Source: CBFCZU01 sp965602635
GTDB lineage: Bacteria; Planctomycetota; Phycisphaerae; SM23-33
Length of the DNA: 7,429 nucleotides
Direction of reading: 5' to 3'
Assembly (NCBI GenBank): GCA_965602635.1
Contig: CBFCZU010000210.1
Location: forward strand, 1 to 7,429
A program made the translations under genes and the position numbers. A model generated the notes under the pieces. It saw only the letters and a list, made by a program, of their open reading frames with translations. It did no database searches and was not told the origin of the DNA. Shown here one piece after another: positions 4,926 to 7,429 of the stretch (positions are counted from its first letter, which is position 1; every line of letters starts with the position of its first letter).

Positions 4926-6542
4926 TCAGGAGTTGTCCTGCTGTGAGGTCGCGAGACTGTCGCGGTCGTACCCCAGTTCGGTCAGCACGCGCTCGGCCGG
5001 GACGCCCAGGTCGCGCTTGATGCGGGCGTTGGCCAGGCGCTGCGCCTCGTCCTCCGGCAGCGGGCTGGGCCAGTGAATCTCCACCCGGCGGTCTTCGACT
5101 TCCGTCCGCAGCACGCCGGCGCGGTCCAGCAGCGCCAGGGCGATCTCGACGATCTCGGCCAGCCCCCGCCCGTAGGTGACGCGCTTGCGCTCCGTGCGAG
5201 ACAGCAGCCCGCTCAGCAGGACCTTCAGCGCCGTGGCGCTGGTCAGGTTGCCCACGTGGCCTCGGATGAGCCCCGCCGCCAACGGCGTGACTCCCGATAT
5301 CTTGTCCATGGCCTGGCGGATCTGGTCGATGTGCGCGTCCTCGCTGGGCGAGCCGGCGTCGTGTCCGAACTCCTGCACCGAGGCGTTGGGATTTGCCGTG
5401 GACCACATCTGGCCCGGGCCCACGGGGCGCTCCAGGAAGTCGTCGATGCCCTTGGCCAGGTACATCTTGAAGGACTGGTACGTCACCCGGCTGGCGCGAT
5501 CGCTCAGGCGGGTATTCAGCTCGTCCTGCAACGGCAGCAGCGGCTCGACGTCGCTGAGCCCCTCGTAGCTGCCGGGCAGAGACAGGTTCTGGACGTGCGC
5601 CACGGGGCAGCGGCGCAGCGGGTTGGGGCCCTCGGCGACCAGCTCGCGGTCCTCATAGCGCTGCCACCAGTGCGGGCCGATGATCTCAACCACCTCCACC
5701 ATCTTGGGCTGCGCGTCGCGCCGCCCGCCCCAGCCGAAGCTCACGAACGGGCGGGAGCCCCGGTCGAGTTGGGAGGTCTGCTTGCGGAGGACCTGCACCC
5801 AGTACCGGACTGTGCGGAAGTCGTCCTCGTCGAGCACCGGGACGATTCGCGATGCCTCGACGGCTTCGAGCGTGATGCGGCGTGCAAGTGCCTTGGCCCG
5901 CTGGAGGCGCCGCTCGGCGGCGCCGGAAGGCGGGGCCGGCAGGCGGGGCTCCTGGGGCGATGTTTCCGCCTTCGGGCCCCGCCCTGCCGGCGCGGGGGAG
6001 GGGGTGGTGGAGGCAACTTGGGCGGCCCAATCGGCCGGCGGACGCAGAACCACGTCCACGAATCCATAGACGCCCCCCAGCAACGCCAATTCCTGGAAGA
6101 ATACCTGCCCGCCGTTGGCGTCGAAAAGGCCCTTCAGCACGGATTCGATCGCCTCGGCCGTGGCGGGGTCGCGGGCCAGGCTGCGGATGCTTATGGGTTT
6201 GCCGAAGAGGAACGCGATCATCGTCTCGATCCGCCAGGCGACGTCGTTCTCGATGACTACTTCCTTGCGCGAGAGGTTGGTCACCTTCTCGGCCCCGATC
6301 CCGAAGCGGTTGATCCCGGTTACCCTCGCGGGCAGCCCGACCTCCTGTGCCTGGAAATAGGGCCGGCTGTTCGCGTTCAAGGCCTCTGCCGCGATCCCGG
6401 CGGCCGGGCCGATCGGGTTGCGGAAGTGGTTCCAGAGCCTCGAAAAATGCAGGAACGTGTCCACCGCTTCCTGCTCGACGAGGTACGTCAGGTAATCCGC
6501 CTCCAGCGTCGCGTCGTTGAAGCTCGTCAGGTCGAAGCTCAT
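4926..6542 (-). CDS. Phage portal protein (538 aa)
   Basis: The portal is the dodecameric ring at one capsid vertex through which DNA is packaged and ejected. The start is the ATG at 6542, with GAGGAG at 6550-6555 seven bases upstream. The frame stays open to 7334, but that extension is antisense to purB and is not coding. The N-terminus is helical (residues 13-40). Residues 80-166 carry the wing/clip core (NRFGIGAEKVTNLSRKEVVI, IETMIAFLFGKPISI, ELALLGGVYGFVDVVLRPP). Residues 178-209 are a Pro/Ala-rich low-complexity stretch. Residues 285-345 (IIGPHWWQRYEDRELVAEGP, NPLRRCPVAHVQN, GLSDVEPLLPLQDELN) and 400-450 (DQIRQAMDKISGVTPLAAGL, TSATALKVLLSGLLSRTERK) match the stem and crown region of SPP1 gp6-type portals. 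The length is within the usual 450-600 range. It is the first gene of the minus-strand block; no terminase gene precedes it. Confidence 0.88.
   Translation of the reverse strand: MSFDLTSFNDATLEADYLTYLVEQEAVDTFLHFSRLWNHFRNPIGPAAGIAAEALNANSRPYFQAQEVGLPARVTGINRFGIGAEKVTNLSRKEVVIENDVAWRIETMIAFLFGKPISIRSLARDPATAEAIESVLKGLFDANGGQVFFQELALLGGVYGFVDVVLRPPADWAAQVASTTPSPAPAGRGPKAETSPQEPRLPAPPSGAAERRLQRAKALARRITLEAVEASRIVPVLDEDDFRTVRYWVQVLRKQTSQLDRGSRPFVSFGWGGRRDAQPKMVEVVEIIGPHWWQRYEDRELVAEGPNPLRRCPVAHVQNLSLPGSYEGLSDVEPLLPLQDELNTRLSDRASRVTYQSFKMYLAKGIDDFLERPVGPGQMWSTANPNASVQEFGHDAGSPSEDAHIDQIRQAMDKISGVTPLAAGLIRGHVGNLTSATALKVLLSGLLSRTERKRVTYGRGLAEIVEIALALLDRAGVLRTEVEDRRVEIHWPSPLPEDEAQRLANARIKRDLGVPAERVLTELGYDRDSLATSQQDNS
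4927..4940 (-). promoter_or_regulatory. Small hairpin at the portal stop codon
   Basis: CAGGA and TCCTG arms (five pairs, four-base loop) lie directly before the TGATG junction in the operon-sense RNA. The left arm contains the only Shine-Dalgarno-like AGGA for the alternative ATG at 4926. It would hide that site unless a ribosome translating the portal gene opens it. The stem is short and may be chance. Confidence 0.35.
5906..5991 (-). repeat. Nested palindromes inside the portal gene's proline-rich stretch
   Basis: Two inverted repeats are visible: GGCGCCG (5906-5912) with CGGCGCC (5918-5924), and a 15-base arm at 5935-5949 with a 16-base arm at 5976-5991 that pair except for one bulged base. 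They encode portal residues about 184-213, part of the low-complexity Pro/Ala region. The mix of palindromes and in-frame low-complexity coding resembles a palindromic element inserted in a gene, but high G+C alone produces some such pairing. Confidence 0.5.
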
Positions 6543-6549
6543 TAGTGCT

Positions 6550-6555
6550 CTCCTC
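6550..6555 (-). promoter_or_regulatory. Ribosome binding site GAGGAG of the portal gene
   Basis: GAGGAG lies seven bases before the ATG at 6542 and decides the portal start. The next in-frame upstream ATG (6602) has a C-rich leader with no binding site. Confidence 0.75.
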
Positions 6556-6576
6556 ACCCTTAGCGTGCGCGGCACG

Positions 6577-6592
6577 GTTTGCGCGCGCAAAC
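6577..6592. repeat. 16-base perfect palindrome, copy 1 (GTTTGCGCGCGCAAAC)
   Basis: This is a perfect dyad in the divergent region, 35 bases upstream of the portal ATG. An identical copy lies at 6690-6705. The identity between copies extends to 19 bases (6576-6594), followed by a shared CCATG a few bases on. It has the form of a dimeric regulator's operator or a short dispersed repeat; I do not recognise the binding protein. Confidence 0.75.
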
Positions 6593-6689
6593 GTGTTGCC
6601 ATGGAGGGGGGGCGGTGCGCGAAGTCCTTGGCCGGCCAGGAGCAAAGTTTTTTTGCTTTTCCCGCTTTTTGCCCGGAGGGGGGGGTAGG

Positions 6690-6705
6690 GTTTGCGCGCG
6701 CAAAC
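6690..6705. repeat. 16-base perfect palindrome, copy 2 (GTTTGCGCGCGCAAAC)
   Basis: This copy is identical to the palindrome at 6577-6592, in the same flanking context (19 shared bases, 6689-6707, then CCATG at 6712-6716), 113 bases further on. It lies about 80 bases upstream of the purB ATG and 42 bases before its -35 box, a plausible position for an activator or repressor site. Confidence 0.75.
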
Positions 6706-6735
6706 GTATCACCATGCCGATCTCGCCCCGCCCGG

Positions 6736-6749
6736 CACCTGGGCAGGTG
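6736..6749. promoter_or_regulatory. Dyad CACCTG-GG-CAGGTG overlapping the purB -35 box
   Basis: Two perfect six-base arms flank a two-base spacer, and the right arm overlaps the first three bases of the -35 hexamer. A protein bound here would block RNA polymerase, so it is a candidate repressor operator. No known regulator is recognised; a chance dyad is possible. Confidence 0.4.
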
Positions 6750-6775
6750 ACAGGGGCTGGAGAACCTGCTAGACT
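6747..6775 (+). promoter_or_regulatory. Sigma-70-like promoter for purB
   Basis: GTGACA (6747-6752, five of six to TTGACA) is followed after exactly 17 bases by TAGACT (6770-6775, four of six to TATAAT), with a TG one base before it (extended -10). Transcription would start near 6781-6783, leaving about three to five bases before the ATG. Because no Shine-Dalgarno sequence lies close to that ATG, the mRNA may be leaderless. Confidence 0.55.
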
Positions 6776-6785
6776 TCCGGGCGCC

Positions 6786-7429
6786 ATGGCCGAGAGACAC
6801 GAACGGTACGAGAGTCCCCTCACCGGGCGATACGCCGGCGAGCAGATGCGCCGACTCTTCAGCGCCCAGCGCAAGTTCTCGACCTGGCGGCGGCTCTGGC
6901 TGGCGCTGGCCGAGGCGCAGCAAGAGCTGGGGCTGGACATCTCCGACAAGCAGCTCAAGGAGATGGCCGCTCACCTCGAGGACATCGATTTCGAGGCCGT
7001 CGCCCGGTACGAGAAGCAGCTCCGCCACGACGTCATGGCGCACGTTCACGCCTTCGGCGACGCCGCCCCGGCTGCCCGCCCCATCATCCACCTCGGGGCC
7101 ACCAGCCAGTTCGTCGGATGCAACACCTACCTGCTGCTGATGCGCGAGGGGATGAGCATCCTTGCGGGGCTCCTGGCGGACGTCATCGACGCTCTTGGGC
7201 GGTTTGCCGAGCGCTGGCGAGACCTGCCATGCCTGGGGCTCACGCACTATCAGCCGGCCCAACTGACCACCGTCGGCAAGCGGGCAACACTGTGGTGCTG
7301 TGAGTTCCTGATGGACCTGGAGGAAATCGAGCATCGGCTCGAGTCCCTGGCCTTCCGCTCGGCCAAGGGAACGACCGGGACGCAGGCGAGCTACCTGGCG
7401 CTGTTCGACGGCGATCAGGAGAAGGTCAA
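6786..7429 (+). CDS. purB: Adenylosuccinate lyase, N-terminal 214 residues (3' end beyond window)
   Basis: PurB splits adenylosuccinate to AMP plus fumarate and SAICAR to AICAR plus fumarate in cytosolic purine synthesis. The frame opens at the ATG at 6786 and stays open to the window end. The sequence YESPLTGRYAGEQMRRLFS (residues 8-26), FSTWRRLWLALAEAQQELGL (31-50), RHDVMAHVHAFG (80-91), IIHLGATSQFVGCN (100-113), LGLTHYQPAQLTTVGKR (150-166) and KGTTGTQASYLALFDGD (194-210) follows the family closely and is very like the animal enzyme. H154 in the THYQPAQ motif corresponds to the catalytic histidine of the lyase superfamily, and the HDVMAHVH histidines lie in the substrate site. The flexible signature loop with the catalytic serine is past the edge. 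It is divergent from the phage block and has its own promoter-like sequence. Start choice: no nearby binding site exists, but alignment with family N-termini fits. Confidence 0.95.
   Translation, partial: MAERHERYESPLTGRYAGEQMRRLFSAQRKFSTWRRLWLALAEAQQELGLDISDKQLKEMAAHLEDIDFEAVARYEKQLRHDVMAHVHAFGDAAPAARPIIHLGATSQFVGCNTYLLLMREGMSILAGLLADVIDALGRFAERWRDLPCLGLTHYQPAQLTTVGKRATLWCCEFLMDLEEIEHRLESLAFRSAKGTTGTQASYLALFDGDQEKV

Noticed and set aside
5073..6545. 490-codon plus-strand open frame opposite the portal gene
   Set aside because: It mirrors the portal gene, has no recognisable domains, and arises because high third-position G+C removes stop codons from the opposite strand.
6543..6640. Minus-strand promoter for the phage operon
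   Set aside because: I found no convincing -35/-10 pair in the expected orientation; an alternative sigma factor or phage activator may be used, but nothing can be marked.
6641..6660. Possible intrinsic terminator (AGCAAA/TTTGCT stem with T-run, plus strand)
   Set aside because: The stem is only six mostly A-T pairs, and no plus-strand gene lies upstream for it to end.
6577..6705. The two palindromes as attachment-site duplications of a prophage
   Set aside because: Both copies lie within 129 bases on the same side of the phage genes and do not flank them.
6543..7334. N-terminal extension of the portal frame up to an ATG at 7334
   Set aside because: It is antisense to purB, which has clear family motifs, and a strong ribosome binding site marks the ATG at 6542.

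Overview
The window is high in G+C (roughly two thirds by eye) with strong G/C preference at third codon positions. It holds two unrelated blocks. Positions 1 to 6542 are a minus-strand run of eight tailed-phage virion genes. Positions 6786 to 7429 are the start of a plus-strand housekeeping gene, adenylosuccinate lyase (purB), cut by the right edge. The PurB reads like the eukaryote-type branch of the family. Together with the high G+C this suggests a bacterium such as a planctomycete or a relative carrying a prophage or phage-derived cluster. That taxonomic guess is inference only.

In transcription order (right to left) the phage block runs: portal protein (6542-4926), scaffolding-like coiled-coil protein (4872-4237), SU10-type major capsid protein (4214-3054), a large imperfect hairpin in a 147-base gap, a likely head-completion/adaptor protein (2906-2253), a likely tail-terminator/completion protein (2249-1815, GTG start), a small beta-rich tail-tube-like protein (1815-1405), a small tail-tip/baseplate-like protein (1408-1043), a two-domain protein with an FG/Gly-rich linker (1046-318), and the start of a fibre-like structural protein (308 to beyond the left edge). 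From the adaptor onward the genes are packed with 3-base or 9-base gaps or TGATG/ATGA stop-start overlaps, so they almost certainly form one operon. The gene set describes assembly of a procapsid (portal, scaffold, coat), its closure, and attachment of a tail and receptor-binding parts. No terminase, maturation protease, tape-measure, lysis or integrase gene is visible.

The 243-base divergent region (6543-6785) is unusually structured. It has two identical 16-base palindromes 113 bases apart, two G-tracts, a T-rich stretch, and a good sigma-70-like promoter for purB whose expected start point lies only a few bases before the ATG, so the purB mRNA may be leaderless. A 14-base dyad overlaps the -35 box.

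Most interesting for follow-up: the head module starts at the portal gene directly beside purB with no terminase, which could mean a prophage edge, a decayed prophage or a domesticated, gene-transfer-agent-like cluster. Also of note are the paired palindromes, the hairpin with heptamer repeats behind the capsid gene, and a palindrome-bearing proline-rich stretch inside the portal gene.
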